A stretch of 64,000 nt of DNA from Pseudomonas sp. TH15 (GCF_016651105.1 NZ_JAEKEL010000001.1:62001-126000), one strand, 5' to 3'; shown: positions 1 to 9,401, counted from the first letter of the stretch. Translations and numbers: made by a program. The notes: generated by a model from the sequence alone, not told the origin.

Positions 1-1
1 C

Positions 2-1069
2 CGACGTCTGGAGGTCAGCGAACACCTGGCCGAGCAGCGGGCCAGCGAAGTGGTCGGCCTTGAAGCCCTGAACGCGCTGATTTTGCAACGTATGCGCACC
101 GGCATCCTGGTGCTCGATGACCAGCGGCGGGTGCAACTGGCCAACCACAGCGCCCGGTCCCAACTGGGCCAGGACCACCTCGACGGCGAGTTGATCGATG
201 ATTATTCACCGACCTTGGTCGAACGCCTGCAACTGTGGTTCAACAACCCGACCTTGCGACCCCAAAGTCTGAAAATCGCCAGTTCCGGCCTCGAGCTGCA
301 ACCAAGCTTCATTGCCCTGGACCAAAGCCCCCATCATCAGACCTTGGTCTTTCTCGAAGACCTCGCCCAGATCTCCCAGCAGGCCCAGCAACTGAAACTC
401 GCCGCCCTGGGTCGCCTGACCGCCGGTATCGCCCACGAGATCCGCAATCCGCTGGGCGCCATCAGTCATGCCGCACAGTTGCTGCAGGAATCCGAGGAAC
501 TGAACGGCGCGGATAGACGTCTGACCCAGATTATTCAAGACCACTCTCAGCGAATGAATCGGGTTATCGAAAACGTCCTGCAACTGTCCCGCCGTCAGCA
601 AACCACGCCGCAACGGCTCGATCTGAAGCCGTGGCTTGCGCGGTTCGTCGCCGAAGCCCGCGAGACCGCGACCGAACGCCAGACCATTCACCTGCGCATC
701 GGCGCCGGCCATGTCACAACGCTGATGGACACGAATCAACTGTCCCAGATACTCGACAATTTGTTGCGCAATGGCTGGCGTCACAGCGCCCTGATTCATA
801 AACAGGCAGAGGTCTGGCTTGAGTTGTTTGTCGACCCCGACAGCCAGTTGCCGGTCCTCGAGGTGCAGGACAATGGCCCCGGCGTGGCGCCGGACCAGCA
901 GGCGCACTTGTTCGAACCCTTCTTCACCACCAGCAGCCAGGGCACTGGCCTGGGGCTTTATCTGTCCCGTGAGCTGTGCGAAAGCAACCAGGCGCGCCTA
1001 GACTTCAAACCACGCCAAGGCGGCGGCTGCTTTCGCATCACCTTTGCACACGGACGGAAACAAAGTTGA
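2..1069 (+). CDS. pilS: PilS, sensor histidine kinase of type IV pilus regulation (5' end outside window)
   Basis: This is the C-terminal part of the membrane sensor kinase that phosphorylates PilR to control pilin transcription. The frame is open from the first bases of the window, so the N-terminal membrane segments lie outside. Visible in order are a PAS-like segment (LVLDDQRRVQLAN), the H-box around AHEIRNPLGAISHAA with the phospho-accepting His, the N-box (ILDNLLRNGWRHS) and the G boxes (VQDNGPGV, GTGLGLYLSREL). The stop lies 2 bp before pilR, so the two are surely cotranscribed. The H-box sequence and the pilR neighbour make the family assignment firm. Confidence 0.95.
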   Translation, partial: RRLEVSEHLAEQRASEVVGLEALNALILQRMRTGILVLDDQRRVQLANHSARSQLGQDHLDGELIDDYSPTLVERLQLWFNNPTLRPQSLKIASSGLELQPSFIALDQSPHHQTLVFLEDLAQISQQAQQLKLAALGRLTAGIAHEIRNPLGAISHAAQLLQESEELNGADRRLTQIIQDHSQRMNRVIENVLQLSRRQQTTPQRLDLKPWLARFVAEARETATERQTIHLRIGAGHVTTLMDTNQLSQILDNLLRNGWRHSALIHKQAEVWLELFVDPDSQLPVLEVQDNGPGVAPDQQAHLFEPFFTTSSQGTGLGLYLSRELCESNQARLDFKPRQGGGCFRITFAHGRKQS

Positions 1070-1071
1070 AC

Positions 1072-2412
1072 ATGAGCCCACGGCAAAAAGTCCTGATCGT
1101 CGACGACGAACCGGATATCCGCGAACTCCTGGAAATCACCCTGGGACGGATGAAACTCGACACTTTCAGTGCCCGCAACCTTGGCGAAGCCCAAGCCCTG
1201 CTGGCCCGGGAGTCATTCGACCTGTGCCTGACCGACATGCGCCTGCCGGACGGCACTGGTCTGGAACTGGTGCAGCACATCCAGCAACGTTACGCCCAAG
1301 TGCCGGTGGCGATGATCACCGCCTACGGCAGCCTGGAAACCGCCATCAACGCCCTCAAGGCTGGTGCCTTCGACTTTCTGACCAAACCGGTGGACCTGAC
1401 CCGGCTCCGGGAACTGGTCACCAGTGCCCTGCGCCTGCCCGCACCCGGTGGCACCAGTACCGCCATCGATCGACGATTGCTCGGCGATTCGTTGCCCATG
1501 CGCAGCCTGCGTAAACAAATCGACAAGCTGGCCCGCAGCCAGGCACCGGTGTACATCAGCGGTGAATCCGGCAGCGGCAAGGAACTGGTCGCTCGTCTGA
1601 TTCACGAACAAGGCCCGCGCGCCAATCGTCCCTTCGTCCCGGTCAACTGCGGGGCGATACCGTCGGAATTGATGGAAAGCGAATTTTTCGGCCATCGCAA
1701 AGGCAGTTTCAGCGGCGCCATCGAAGACAAACCAGGCCTGTTCCAGGCAGCCCATGGCGGCACTCTGTTCCTCGATGAAGTGGCTGATTTACCGCTGGCG
1801 ATGCAGGTCAAACTGCTGCGGGCGATTCAGGAGAAAGCCGTGCGCAGCGTCGGCGGCCAGCAGGAAACCGTGGTCGATGTACGCATCCTTTGCGCCACCC
1901 ATAAAGACCTCGACGCCGAAGTCAGTGCCGAACGTTTTCGTCAGGATTTGTATTATCGGCTCAACGTGATCGAGTTGCGGGTGCCGCCCCTGCGTGAACG
2001 CCGGGACGATATCGAGACACTCGCCAGCCATGTACTCAAGCGCCTGGCGGCCGGCACCGGCCAACCCGCGACAAAACTCCACCCGCTAGCCCTTGATGCG
2101 CTGAAAAGCTACCGCTTCCCAGGCAACGTGCGGGAACTGGAGAACATGCTCGAACGCGCCCACACCTTGTGCGAGAACAAACAGATCGAAGCCAGCGACT
2201 TGCGCCTGGCCGACGGTAACTGCGCTGCCGAAGCCGGCGTGCCGGACCTGACCCGGATCGACAATCTGGAAGATTATCTGGAAAACGTCGAACGCAAACT
2301 CATCCTCCAGGCGCTGGAAGAAACCCGCTGGAACCGCACGGCGGCGGCGCAGCGGCTGAATCTGTCGTTTCGGTCGATGCGCTACAGGCTGAAGAAACTC
2401 GGTTTGGATTAG
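1072..2412 (+). CDS. pilR: PilR, sigma-54-dependent response regulator
   Basis: PilR is the NtrC-type activator of RpoN-dependent type IV pilin transcription. The start is the ATG 2 bp after pilS, giving 446 residues, close to the 445 of P. aeruginosa. Order: receiver domain with phospho-acceptor Asp in CLTDMRLPDG, AAA+ domain with Walker A GESGSGKE and Walker B GGTLFLDEVADLP, then a Fis-type helix-turn-helix at the C-terminus (RTAAAQRLNLSFRSMRYRLK). The loop that contacts sigma-54 reads GSFSGA rather than the consensus GAFTGA, so Ser replaces the critical Thr. The gene it classically activates, pilA, is not in this window. Confidence 0.96.
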   Translation: MSPRQKVLIVDDEPDIRELLEITLGRMKLDTFSARNLGEAQALLARESFDLCLTDMRLPDGTGLELVQHIQQRYAQVPVAMITAYGSLETAINALKAGAFDFLTKPVDLTRLRELVTSALRLPAPGGTSTAIDRRLLGDSLPMRSLRKQIDKLARSQAPVYISGESGSGKELVARLIHEQGPRANRPFVPVNCGAIPSELMESEFFGHRKGSFSGAIEDKPGLFQAAHGGTLFLDEVADLPLAMQVKLLRAIQEKAVRSVGGQQETVVDVRILCATHKDLDAEVSAERFRQDLYYRLNVIELRVPPLRERRDDIETLASHVLKRLAAGTGQPATKLHPLALDALKSYRFPGNVRELENMLERAHTLCENKQIEASDLRLADGNCAAEAGVPDLTRIDNLEDYLENVERKLILQALEETRWNRTAAAQRLNLSFRSMRYRLKKLGLD

Positions 2413-2417
2413 CCTCT

Positions 2418-2491
2418 AAAAGATCGCAGCCTTCGGCAGCTCCTACGTGGAATGCGATTGGCGTAGGAGCTGCCGAAGGCTGCGATCTTTT
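2418..2491. repeat. Perfect inverted repeat, GATCGCAGCC-type REP, between pilR and thiO
   Basis: Two 29-nt arms (2418-2446 and 2463-2491) are exact reverse complements, built on GATCGCAGCCTTCGGCAGCT, around a 16-nt loop. It lies between two convergent genes and each arm ends in a short A or T run, so it probably acts as a bidirectional terminator. The same unit recurs at 23216-23290 and as single arms near 27960 and 44027. Confidence 0.85.
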
Positions 2492-2501
2492 GATCCTGAC
2501 T

Positions 2502-3602
2502 TTAAATCCGCCCAACCGGCGCATACGGTGCCGGATCAATGATCGGCGCCCTGCCCAGCATCACATCCGCAAACAACTGACACGACGCCGGTGCCAGCAC
2601 CAGCCCATTGCGATAATGCCCGCAATTGAGCCAGAGCCCGTCAAACCCTGGCACCCGGCCAATGTAGGGAATGCCTTCTGGCGAACCCGGCCGCAACCCG
2701 GCCCAGTGGCCCACCACCTCGGCATCCGCCAGCGCCGGAATCAACTCCACGGCCGAGGCTTTCAGGCTTTCCAGCGCCGATTCGGTCGGGGTCTTGTCGT
2801 ATCCTTCGTGCTCCAGCGTACTGCCGATCAGGATATGCCCATCGCGTCGCGGAATCGCATATCGCCCCTTGGCCAGCACCATGCTCGGCAGGAAGTCCGC
2901 CGCGCATTTGTAGAGAATCATCTGGCCTTTGACCGGCTCGACCGGGAGCTCCAGGCCAAGGCTTTTGAGCAAGTCGCCGCTCCAGGCTCCGGCCGTCAGC
3001 ACCACCTGATCACCATAAATCGCGCCCGTTGATGTCTGCACCCCGACCACCGCATCGCCTTCACGGATAAACCCGCTGACTTCGCACTGCTCATGGATCG
3101 TCACGTTCGGCAGCGCCACCAGCGCCGCTTTCAAGGACTTCACCAGCCGTGGGTTGCGCACATTGGCCACATCGGCCATGTAGATCGCCCGGGAAAAACC
3201 GCTACCCAAGACAGGCACAGCGTCATGAGCCGCCGAGATATCCACAGCCCGTAGCGGACGATTTTCCCGCTTGGCCCAGGCCAGCGCTTCGGCCTCGTCG
3301 TCCAGGTCCAGCCAGTACAGCCCGGTTGTGTGCACTTCGGGGTCGACACCGGTGGCGGCAAAAAGCCTTTCACCCAGCTGTGGATAGAAATCCTGGGACC
3401 AGTGAGCCAACGCAGTAACCGCCGGGCTGTAGCGCCACGGATAGAGCGGCGAAACGATGCCACCCCCGGCCCACGATGACTCCTGGCCGACGTTCGAGCG
3501 ATCCAGCAGCACAACGCTCTGTACTTCGGACGCGAGATTGAATGCGGTCAGCAGGCCGATCACCCCGCCGCCGACAATCACCACTTGCTGTTGCCTGCTC
3601 AT
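2502..3602 (-). CDS. thiO: ThiO, FAD-dependent glycine oxidase (thiazole synthesis)
   Basis: ThiO oxidises glycine to dehydroglycine (iminoglycine) for the thiazole ring of thiamine. From the ATG at 3602 the protein has 366 residues and opens with a Rossmann FAD motif (VVIVGGGVIGLLTAFNLAS), followed by the family signature ESSWAGGGIVSPLYPWRY. The C-terminal region has the DAO-type GHWAGLRPGSPEGIPYIG. The frame stays open 49 codons further upstream, but the Rossmann motif sits at the expected distance from this ATG. It corresponds to PA4548, which in PAO1 also lies next to pilR. No other thiamine genes are in the window. Confidence 0.9.
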   Translation of the reverse strand: MSRQQQVVIVGGGVIGLLTAFNLASEVQSVVLLDRSNVGQESSWAGGGIVSPLYPWRYSPAVTALAHWSQDFYPQLGERLFAATGVDPEVHTTGLYWLDLDDEAEALAWAKRENRPLRAVDISAAHDAVPVLGSGFSRAIYMADVANVRNPRLVKSLKAALVALPNVTIHEQCEVSGFIREGDAVVGVQTSTGAIYGDQVVLTAGAWSGDLLKSLGLELPVEPVKGQMILYKCAADFLPSMVLAKGRYAIPRRDGHILIGSTLEHEGYDKTPTESALESLKASAVELIPALADAEVVGHWAGLRPGSPEGIPYIGRVPGFDGLWLNCGHYRNGLVLAPASCQLFADVMLGRAPIIDPAPYAPVGRI

Positions 3603-3658
3603 GTTCTGATCCAACCGTTCATTAGACAGAGGGCGCAAGAGGCACCCGAAAAAGAAAC

Positions 3659-4060
3659 TCAGCGACCCCAGCAATCCTTGGTGACCAGCCCGGCCTGGGC
3701 GTTGACCATGCCTCTGACGCCGGTACTGGTGATGGTGAAATCGCCGCACTTGTCAGTAGCCATGGCCGCGCCGACCTTGCGCACAGCCGTCACGAGGAAG
3801 GTCTGATCGGTGATGGTCGGTGTAATGGTGTAGTAGTCGTTACCCGCGCTCAGGCCTGTGACGTTGGTGTAAACGTTATTTTTTGAATAGAACCGCTCAA
3901 GAATCTGCGCTTGATCGGAAAGCAGCCCGACCACGTCGGCGCGACGGCCCTTTTTCACGTATTCGGTGAAGCTCGGATAGCCAATGGTGGCGATTATCCC
4001 GATGATCGCAATCACGATCATGATTTCGATCAGGGTAAAACCTCGGTTGGATCTGCGCAT
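3659..4060 (-). CDS. pilE: PilE-like minor type IV pilin
   Basis: A minor pilin of about 133 residues with a short positively charged leader, the prepilin peptidase site before FTLIE (SNRGFTLIEIMIVIAIIG) and the hydrophobic N-terminal helix that packs in the pilus core. Two late cysteines (DKCGDF and KDCWGR) can form the D-region disulphide. I chose the ATG at 4060; a GTG at 4075 immediately after the pilY1 stop codon is an alternative adding five residues. It is the last gene of the fimU-pilV-pilW-pilX-pilY1-pilE operon. PilE helps form the tip complex that primes pilus assembly. Confidence 0.88.
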   Translation of the reverse strand: MRRSNRGFTLIEIMIVIAIIGIIATIGYPSFTEYVKKGRRADVVGLLSDQAQILERFYSKNNVYTNVTGLSAGNDYYTITPTITDQTFLVTAVRKVGAAMATDKCGDFTITSTGVRGMVNAQAGLVTKDCWGR

Positions 4061-4075
4061 TGCCTCAACTCTCAC

Positions 4076-7000
4076 TTACTGTATTTGTCGCCACATGATG
4101 CGACGGCTGCCGCCACCGCCGGGTTTCTCCACAAGGGAGGTAATGCCGCCGCTGGAGTCGTTCACGATCTTGCGGGACGCATTGTTGACGACCGCGTTCA
4201 GCGTTGGAATACCACCGGTGAAAATCACCCCGCTGGAAATCGCATCGTTGCTGTCGACCACCCCGTCACCATTGGTGTCGAGCACTGCGTAGTTGAGCAT
4301 CTTACCGCTGAATGCATCCAGTTCGACCAGTTTGCCGGTGCCGAAACTGGCGCAAGGGTCGGTGGTATCCACGCTGGCCGTGGTGAACACGATCCGACCA
4401 GCCACCAGACTGGCCTGATTGATCACCCGCTCACCCGTCAGCACGTTGTTGTAAACCAGCGGCAGGTACCAGCCCTGCTCCGCCGGGTAAGTCGTTTCAT
4501 TCTGAGTCGTGGTGATGAACTGCCCGCCGGTGCTGCTGGTGGTCACTCCGGTCACCGCCTGTGCCTGCAAACTCGACACGGTCAGTTGACCAGCGCCGCC
4601 ATTGGCATCCCAGACTGCGTAAAAGGCCTGGAGATCCTTACTGGTCTTGTCGGTGGTCTCGTTGAATTTGCCGGTGCCGAAAAACACTTCCTTGCCGCCC
4701 AGGGAGTTGTCCGCCAGCAGTGGTTGCGCGGTAATCGGCTGAGTGGTGCCACCGGGAGTCGTGAACAACGGCTTGCCGGAAAAGGCCACGCCCCAGGTGT
4801 CGGTCGTCGCGCCGCTCAGGTCGAACTTCCACATGCGCCCTTTCAAGTCGCCGCCATAAGCGGCCTGCACCACGTTCTGCGAGTTGACCTTGAGCTTCAC
4901 CGACGACAAGCCGTTGGTGGTTTCGGTACTGTCGATGACGATTTTCTTGATCAGCGAACCGTCACGAACATCCACCACATACAACGCCGCGACACCGGAA
5001 TTGCTCCCATAACCATTGGAGATGAATGCCGCCCAGCGCCCATCGGCCAAGCGTGCCACTTCGGGGCGGGCATAGGCATAACCCAGGTCATTGAAAACGT
5101 TTGCCGTGTTCGCAGTGGTCGGCGCACTGATTTCCCACAACGCATTGAATACATTGCCCGCCGAGGCATCGAACAACTGCACGGCGTAGAACGTCTTGCC
5201 ACCGGCCCCTACACCGCCAAGGGCCAGGGTTTTCCAGGCGCTGTTGAGTTGCATATCGAACACGCCGACCTGACCATCGACCAGAAACTTGTGGCTCACC
5301 CCGTTGATGTAGGCGGGATCGGCGATGTAGTGCAACGATGGCAACACACTCGAAGGCATATAGGCAAAACGTCGGGCGCCGTTGGCCGCGTTGATAACGT
5401 TGAGGAAGCCGTTGTTGGCATTGACCACCAGGCTGGCGCTCATGTTGGCCGCTTTGGTTGCCAGGTAGGCGGTGTAAGTGGAGTCGCCCACCAGGTCCGA
5501 AGCGGTTTGGTCTGTGGGCGAAGCCAGTGCCAGCGGCGAGTTGATGATGTCTCCCAGTAGCACCGTGCGTACTTTCAGCCCGGTCTTGTTGGTGCCCTTG
5601 CTCCATTCCACCAGATCATTGCCGACGATGCCGGTCGGCAGGCTCAAGCCGAGTGACGTTTGCTGGGCCGGGGAAAAGTTGCTGTAGGCCAGGGTAATCA
5701 CAGCGTTGGTAAGGCTGTTCCAGGACTGGTAGATCGGGGCCGTAGCGCCAGGCACGATGACCGTGTCGGTGGTCCATAACACCGCTGCGGTGTTCACCGA
5801 ACCGCTAGTGGTGAAACCATAGGACTTGATCGTCCCGCGCCAGTCCTTGGGGTCGTACGTGGTCTGGTAGTAACTCGAACCGCTGGCCAGCGTGCTGCTG
5901 CTGGTGACACCACTCCCGCCGGATCCAGCCTTGGAGGTGATGTTACTCAGGGCAGAAGACAACGCCGCGTTGAGGCCGGCAGCGTCGTTAGCCTGGTAAT
6001 ACAAGCCTTGGCCGTAAGCCGCTGCATCCGACAACATCTGGTTGGACGAGGTGAATCCGACGGTATAGGTGTTCATGTTCTGCTTTGGGAAATCCGCGGA
6101 ATTCCAGGCCTTGCCCGCCAGATCCGTACCGGTCGAACGCATGTCGATGTCGAAGGCGAACTTGGCGATATCGTCCAGATACAGCGTATCGCCCTCATTG
6201 TCGCCATTGAGGTTGTTGCCGTCATTGTTGATCCCGTCCCAGTTGGGTAAACGGCTGCCGCCCAGCGGATCGTTGCTCGGGAAGGTGCGGTCGTAGGTCG
6301 GAAGGCCATCGGTGATCACCACGCCGTAATTCTTTTGGCAGCGGTACTGGATCGGGCTGGTGTAGGTTGCCGGCGTCGAGTTGTAGTACGGCGTCATGCC
6401 ACGAAAGTAACGGGTGATTTCGTAGTAGGTTTCGGCCAATGGCGTGTTGGCGATGGCGCTCAAGTTGTTGATGGCTGAGATCAAGTTGTTGTAATTGTTG
6501 TCAGCTTGAGACTGGGTGACGCTGCCAGTGACGACCGCCAGATCGCTGATGGAACGTGCGATATATCCGCCGTTTGCGGGGCTGTTGCCGGTAGGCGGAT
6601 TGAAGGTCGACAAACCGATACGCAAGCCCCGGTTACTGGTCACCAATGCCGTCGACACGTTACGCGCAACGTTGATCCGGTAGTCGGTAGGGATCGTGCC
6701 GGTCGTAAAGTCACGGTTTGCACCATTGGCCAGCCCTACCAGATAGGCAATGTAATCGCCGGTGTATCGCGTGTTGCCACTACCGACCGGATCCGGCAGC
6801 TTCAGGCATTGTGGAATCAGGCTGTTGTTGTAAAACGCATAGGCGCCGCCCGAGCAACCGGAGGTCGGCAGGCTCGACAGAAACACCGGATCGCCGGTGA
6901 TCGTTGATGACGTCAGGCACAGCCCGAGCACTGCGTTGCATTGCCGTGCGGGGGTGCGGGTAACCGTCGGATCAAACCCTGTCGCATAGATAATGCTGTT

Positions 7001-7162
7001 CATGCTGCCGGAGTCGTCGATCAGCAGCATCACATTGGGCGGTACCGCTGCAGCACTCAGCAGCGGTGAGTCGGAAGGCGTAAACGCCCAGGCCGGCGCC
7101 GCCAGATAAAAACTCAGCAACAGGCCAAGCAGCAGCATCCGGCACCGATCAATACTTGGCAT
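4076..7162 (-). CDS. pilY1: PilY1, tip-associated adhesin and mechanosensor of type IV pili
   Basis: A 1028-residue secreted protein. It has a signal peptide (hydrophobic LLLGLLLSFYLAAPAWA), then a von Willebrand A domain whose MIDAS motif is LLIDDSGSMNS at about residues 46-56. The C-terminal half is the PilY beta-propeller (LPSLHYIADPAYINGVSHKF), and a calcium loop of the DxNxDxxxD form (DTNGDGVVD) lies near residue 961. The start is the ATG at 7162, overlapping the pilX stop by 14 bp; the frame continues upstream without a signal peptide. PilY1 controls retraction, adhesion and surface sensing. In PAO1 a small pilY2 separates it from pilE; here the pilY1 stop abuts pilE with nothing between. 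Confidence 0.93.
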   Translation of the reverse strand: MPSIDRCRMLLLGLLLSFYLAAPAWAFTPSDSPLLSAAAVPPNVMLLIDDSGSMNSIIYATGFDPTVTRTPARQCNAVLGLCLTSSTITGDPVFLSSLPTSGCSGGAYAFYNNSLIPQCLKLPDPVGSGNTRYTGDYIAYLVGLANGANRDFTTGTIPTDYRINVARNVSTALVTSNRGLRIGLSTFNPPTGNSPANGGYIARSISDLAVVTGSVTQSQADNNYNNLISAINNLSAIANTPLAETYYEITRYFRGMTPYYNSTPATYTSPIQYRCQKNYGVVITDGLPTYDRTFPSNDPLGGSRLPNWDGINNDGNNLNGDNEGDTLYLDDIAKFAFDIDMRSTGTDLAGKAWNSADFPKQNMNTYTVGFTSSNQMLSDAAAYGQGLYYQANDAAGLNAALSSALSNITSKAGSGGSGVTSSSTLASGSSYYQTTYDPKDWRGTIKSYGFTTSGSVNTAAVLWTTDTVIVPGATAPIYQSWNSLTNAVITLAYSNFSPAQQTSLGLSLPTGIVGNDLVEWSKGTNKTGLKVRTVLLGDIINSPLALASPTDQTASDLVGDSTYTAYLATKAANMSASLVVNANNGFLNVINAANGARRFAYMPSSVLPSLHYIADPAYINGVSHKFLVDGQVGVFDMQLNSAWKTLALGGVGAGGKTFYAVQLFDASAGNVFNALWEISAPTTANTANVFNDLGYAYARPEVARLADGRWAAFISNGYGSNSGVAALYVVDVRDGSLIKKIVIDSTETTNGLSSVKLKVNSQNVVQAAYGGDLKGRMWKFDLSGATTDTWGVAFSGKPLFTTPGGTTQPITAQPLLADNSLGGKEVFFGTGKFNETTDKTSKDLQAFYAVWDANGGAGQLTVSSLQAQAVTGVTTSSTGGQFITTTQNETTYPAEQGWYLPLVYNNVLTGERVINQASLVAGRIVFTTASVDTTDPCASFGTGKLVELDAFSGKMLNYAVLDTNGDGVVDSNDAISSGVIFTGGIPTLNAVVNNASRKIVNDSSGGITSLVEKPGGGGSRRIMWRQIQ

Positions 7163-7631
7163 AGACGCTCTCCACCACACTGCGAATGTTGTTACCCACG
7201 ATGCCCACCGCCGTGACCCGATACAGCGTCGCCGAGGTGTTGCTCGGCACATTGATGGCTGTCAGCGTGGTGCCGATGTTCTGCACCCCATAAAAACCGC
7301 CACCGGCGGCGATCCAATTGACCCCCGACGTGGAGTTGAGCCCGGCACCGGTCACCGCTGAGGATTCAGCCGGCGGCGCACATTGCGTCGTGGAGCCACA
7401 CACTGCCAGCGTATAGGTCGCCAGTTGCACCGCGCTTTCGCCGATGCGCAAGTTCATCTCGGCCAGTTGAAAGGATTGATTGCGCAGGGTCACGCTGCCG
7501 GCCATTTTTTCCTGGAGGGTCGCGTTTTGCATCGATGAAATTCCGATCAACGTCAGCAGCAACAGAAACACCAGGCTGATCAACAAGGCCATTCCCTGTT
7601 GGTCTTTTTGCATTTTTGTCAGGGTTCTCAT
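7149..7631 (-). CDS. pilX: PilX, minor pilin
   Basis: A 160-residue pilin-like protein with the PilX-type N-terminus QQGMALLISLVFLLLLTLIGISSMQ. The leader cleavage Gly is followed by Met-Ala rather than Phe-Thr, as is usual in PilX, and the Leu-Glu helix pattern is preserved. A Cys pair around residues 84-90 (CGSTTQC) is present. It overlaps pilY1 by 14 bp and follows pilW with an 11-bp gap. PilX works with PilV, PilW, FimU and PilE to put PilY1 at the pilus tip. Confidence 0.87.
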   Translation of the reverse strand: MRTLTKMQKDQQGMALLISLVFLLLLTLIGISSMQNATLQEKMAGSVTLRNQSFQLAEMNLRIGESAVQLATYTLAVCGSTTQCAPPAESSAVTGAGLNSTSGVNWIAAGGGFYGVQNIGTTLTAINVPSNTSATLYRVTAVGIVGNNIRSVVESVYAKY

Positions 7632-7642
7632 CCGGCACTCAC

Positions 7643-8356
7643 CTACTGAAGCCGGTTGCGCAAAGCGGCAACCACGTTGAAAGTTTGATTGCGCACGCGG
7701 TTGTTGGGATCGGTCAGGGTCAAGGTCAGGCGAACACTGCGGATCAGCGCGGGGTTGGCCGGGTTGCTGCTGTAACTGGAGGCCCCCACGTCAGTGGTGC
7801 TGGTGGCGACACCGAACGACACGTTGAATGCGCTGACGTTGTTGACCAGCACCGCCTGGGTCGGCGTGCCGCTGCCGACGCCCATCAACAGTTGGTTGTT
7901 GCTGAAGCTGTAAATCAACCGGCGAATCGGGAAAGCCATTTGCCCGGAGGCCGGTGCCCGCACGCCCGTGTAGGCCGACGCACTGTTTCGACAGTCGGAA
8001 ACTACCGTCCAGGTCGGCGTCCCGCCGTTACCACCCACATCTGCCGTGACCAGCGTGAGCTTGAGATTGGTGTTGTCCCAACTGATCGGCGCTAACTGAC
8101 TGGCATTGAAATCACCCGCCGAACTGGCGTCAGTGACAGTCGTCAGGCAACCGAACATACCGACCCCGCGGATTTCCTGAATCATCTTGCTCAATACAAA
8201 CCGCGCATCTTCCTGCATGCCGGCCGCGGTGTTCTGGCTGACGTAGGTGTTTTTGGCCGAGATGAAAATCTGCGCCACACCCAGCACCACGATCAGGCTC
8301 AGTATCAGCGCAATCATCAATTCGATCAGGCCAAAGCCTCGGCTGTAATGTTTCAT
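7643..8356 (-). CDS. pilW: PilW, minor pilin
   Basis: A 237-residue prepilin-like protein with a short leader and the motif RGFGLIELMIALILSLIVVLG, cleaved before the second Gly-flanked Phe with Glu5 retained. The ARFVLSKMIQEIRGVGMFGC segment is typical of PilW. It overlaps the end of pilV by 4 bp, so the operon is translationally coupled here. PilW bridges PilX and PilY1 to the rest of the minor pilin complex. Confidence 0.88.
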   Translation of the reverse strand: MKHYSRGFGLIELMIALILSLIVVLGVAQIFISAKNTYVSQNTAAGMQEDARFVLSKMIQEIRGVGMFGCLTTVTDASSAGDFNASQLAPISWDNTNLKLTLVTADVGGNGGTPTWTVVSDCRNSASAYTGVRAPASGQMAFPIRRLIYSFSNNQLLMGVGSGTPTQAVLVNNVSAFNVSFGVATSTTDVGASSYSSNPANPALIRSVRLTLTLTDPNNRVRNQTFNVVAALRNRLQ

Positions 8357-8802
8357 GGTGTCGTCACCGGGTCGGCGGTGGCGCGACTGGTCAGAACGAA
8401 ACTGCGACGCGTGTTGGCGACATTAGCGGCTCGCGAGTCATCCCAGGTGATGGTGATGGTGTACACCCGCAGATTCAGCGTAACGCTGCCAGTGGCGCTC
8501 GCACCGCCGAAGTTGACGATGTTGGTGGTGAAATCGTAGAGATCCTGATCCCGGGCAACGCTCAGGTTGCCCGACGTCGGAGGCGTGACGGTATAGTCGG
8601 CGCCGGAGTTGGCGCGGATGCGGTCCATCATGTCGTAGGCGATAAAACTCGCCTGGCTGGTCATTCGCGAGCTGTCGGTGTACTTGAGCGCGTTCAACTG
8701 AACCGCCGCCGCCCCCAACAACCCCACCGTCAGAATCAGCAACGCGACCAGTACCTCGATCAGCGTCATGCCCTCCTGAGCACCCTTGCTCCGTTCCCTC
8801 AT
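8353..8802 (-). CDS. pilV: PilV, minor pilin
   Basis: A 149-residue minor pilin. The leader ends in AQEGMTLIEVLVALLILTVGLLG, the usual PilV form with Gly-Met-Thr at the cleavage site and Glu5 intact. The start is the ATG at 8802, which overlaps the fimU stop by 4 bp; the longer frame to 8841 would give an implausible 27-residue leader inside fimU. The DDSRAANVANTRRSFVLT tail is typical of the group. It belongs to the tip complex that initiates pilus assembly. Confidence 0.88.
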   Translation of the reverse strand: MRERSKGAQEGMTLIEVLVALLILTVGLLGAAAVQLNALKYTDSSRMTSQASFIAYDMMDRIRANSGADYTVTPPTSGNLSVARDQDLYDFTTNIVNFGGASATGSVTLNLRVYTITITWDDSRAANVANTRRSFVLTSRATADPVTTP

Positions 8803-9272
8803 CCGCAACTTCCACCCAGTAGAATCCGTCCGTTCAAGCACACATTCAGCGTCCTGCTCTGCGCCCCCAACACATAACTGATCACCACCGCCGAGGACGG
8901 TGCCGACAAACCGCCCAGATTGTTGAAATCGATGGTGGTCACTCCTGAGGTTAGCGTCAGAGTCGCACCGCTGCTCATCGCTGGAACAACCCGCAATACA
9001 TTGGCCGGTGTGCCAGTACTGTCGTAGACCGTCAGTTCCCCGGTCCAGACGCTGCCACCCGCCGTTGGGCGCAGCCGCGTGGTAATGCCCCGGTCGATGG
9101 CCTCCAGCCGTGCGTAATTGAGCCCTCGCTGCAAGTCGCCGATCTCGGTATCGGCCCGGGTGCCTTGCACCGAACGGGTAAACATCGGCACGGCCATCGT
9201 GATCAGGATCAGAAAAACCGCGAGGGTGATCAGCACCTCGACCAGCGTGAAACCTTTTGTACGATGATCCAT
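8799..9272 (-). CDS. fimU: FimU-like minor pilin (GspH/FimT family), first gene of the minor pilin operon
   Basis: A 157-residue pseudopilin-like protein starting at the ATG at 9272, preceded by GGAGGG. The leader DHRTKGFTLVEVLITLAVFLILITMAVPMF is typical of FimU/FimT, and a C-terminal Cys pair (VCLNG and GGSCG) fits the GspH fold. Position at the head of pilV-pilW-pilX-pilY1-pilE argues for FimU; FimT family membership alone would not decide it. The 129 bp upstream are shared with the divergent fimT gene and must hold both promoters. Confidence 0.82.
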   Translation of the reverse strand: MDHRTKGFTLVEVLITLAVFLILITMAVPMFTRSVQGTRADTEIGDLQRGLNYARLEAIDRGITTRLRPTAGGSVWTGELTVYDSTGTPANVLRVVPAMSSGATLTLTSGVTTIDFNNLGGLSAPSSAVVISYVLGAQSRTLNVCLNGRILLGGSCG

Positions 9273-9401
9273 CGGTGCCCTCCGTTGCCGTCGGCTATAC
9301 CTGCCCTTACACGCTAGAACATTCGACCGGCAGATGTACGGTTGTTTTGCCATTACTCGCGCAAGGATTGCGCGAACGCAGCATTCCACGGAGGGAAATA
9401 C

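Noticed and set aside
9273..9401. Possible AlgR site (CCGTTGCCGTCGG) in the fimU/fimT divergent region
   Set aside because: It resembles the CCGTTCGTC consensus only with an insertion and mismatch, so no site is claimed.
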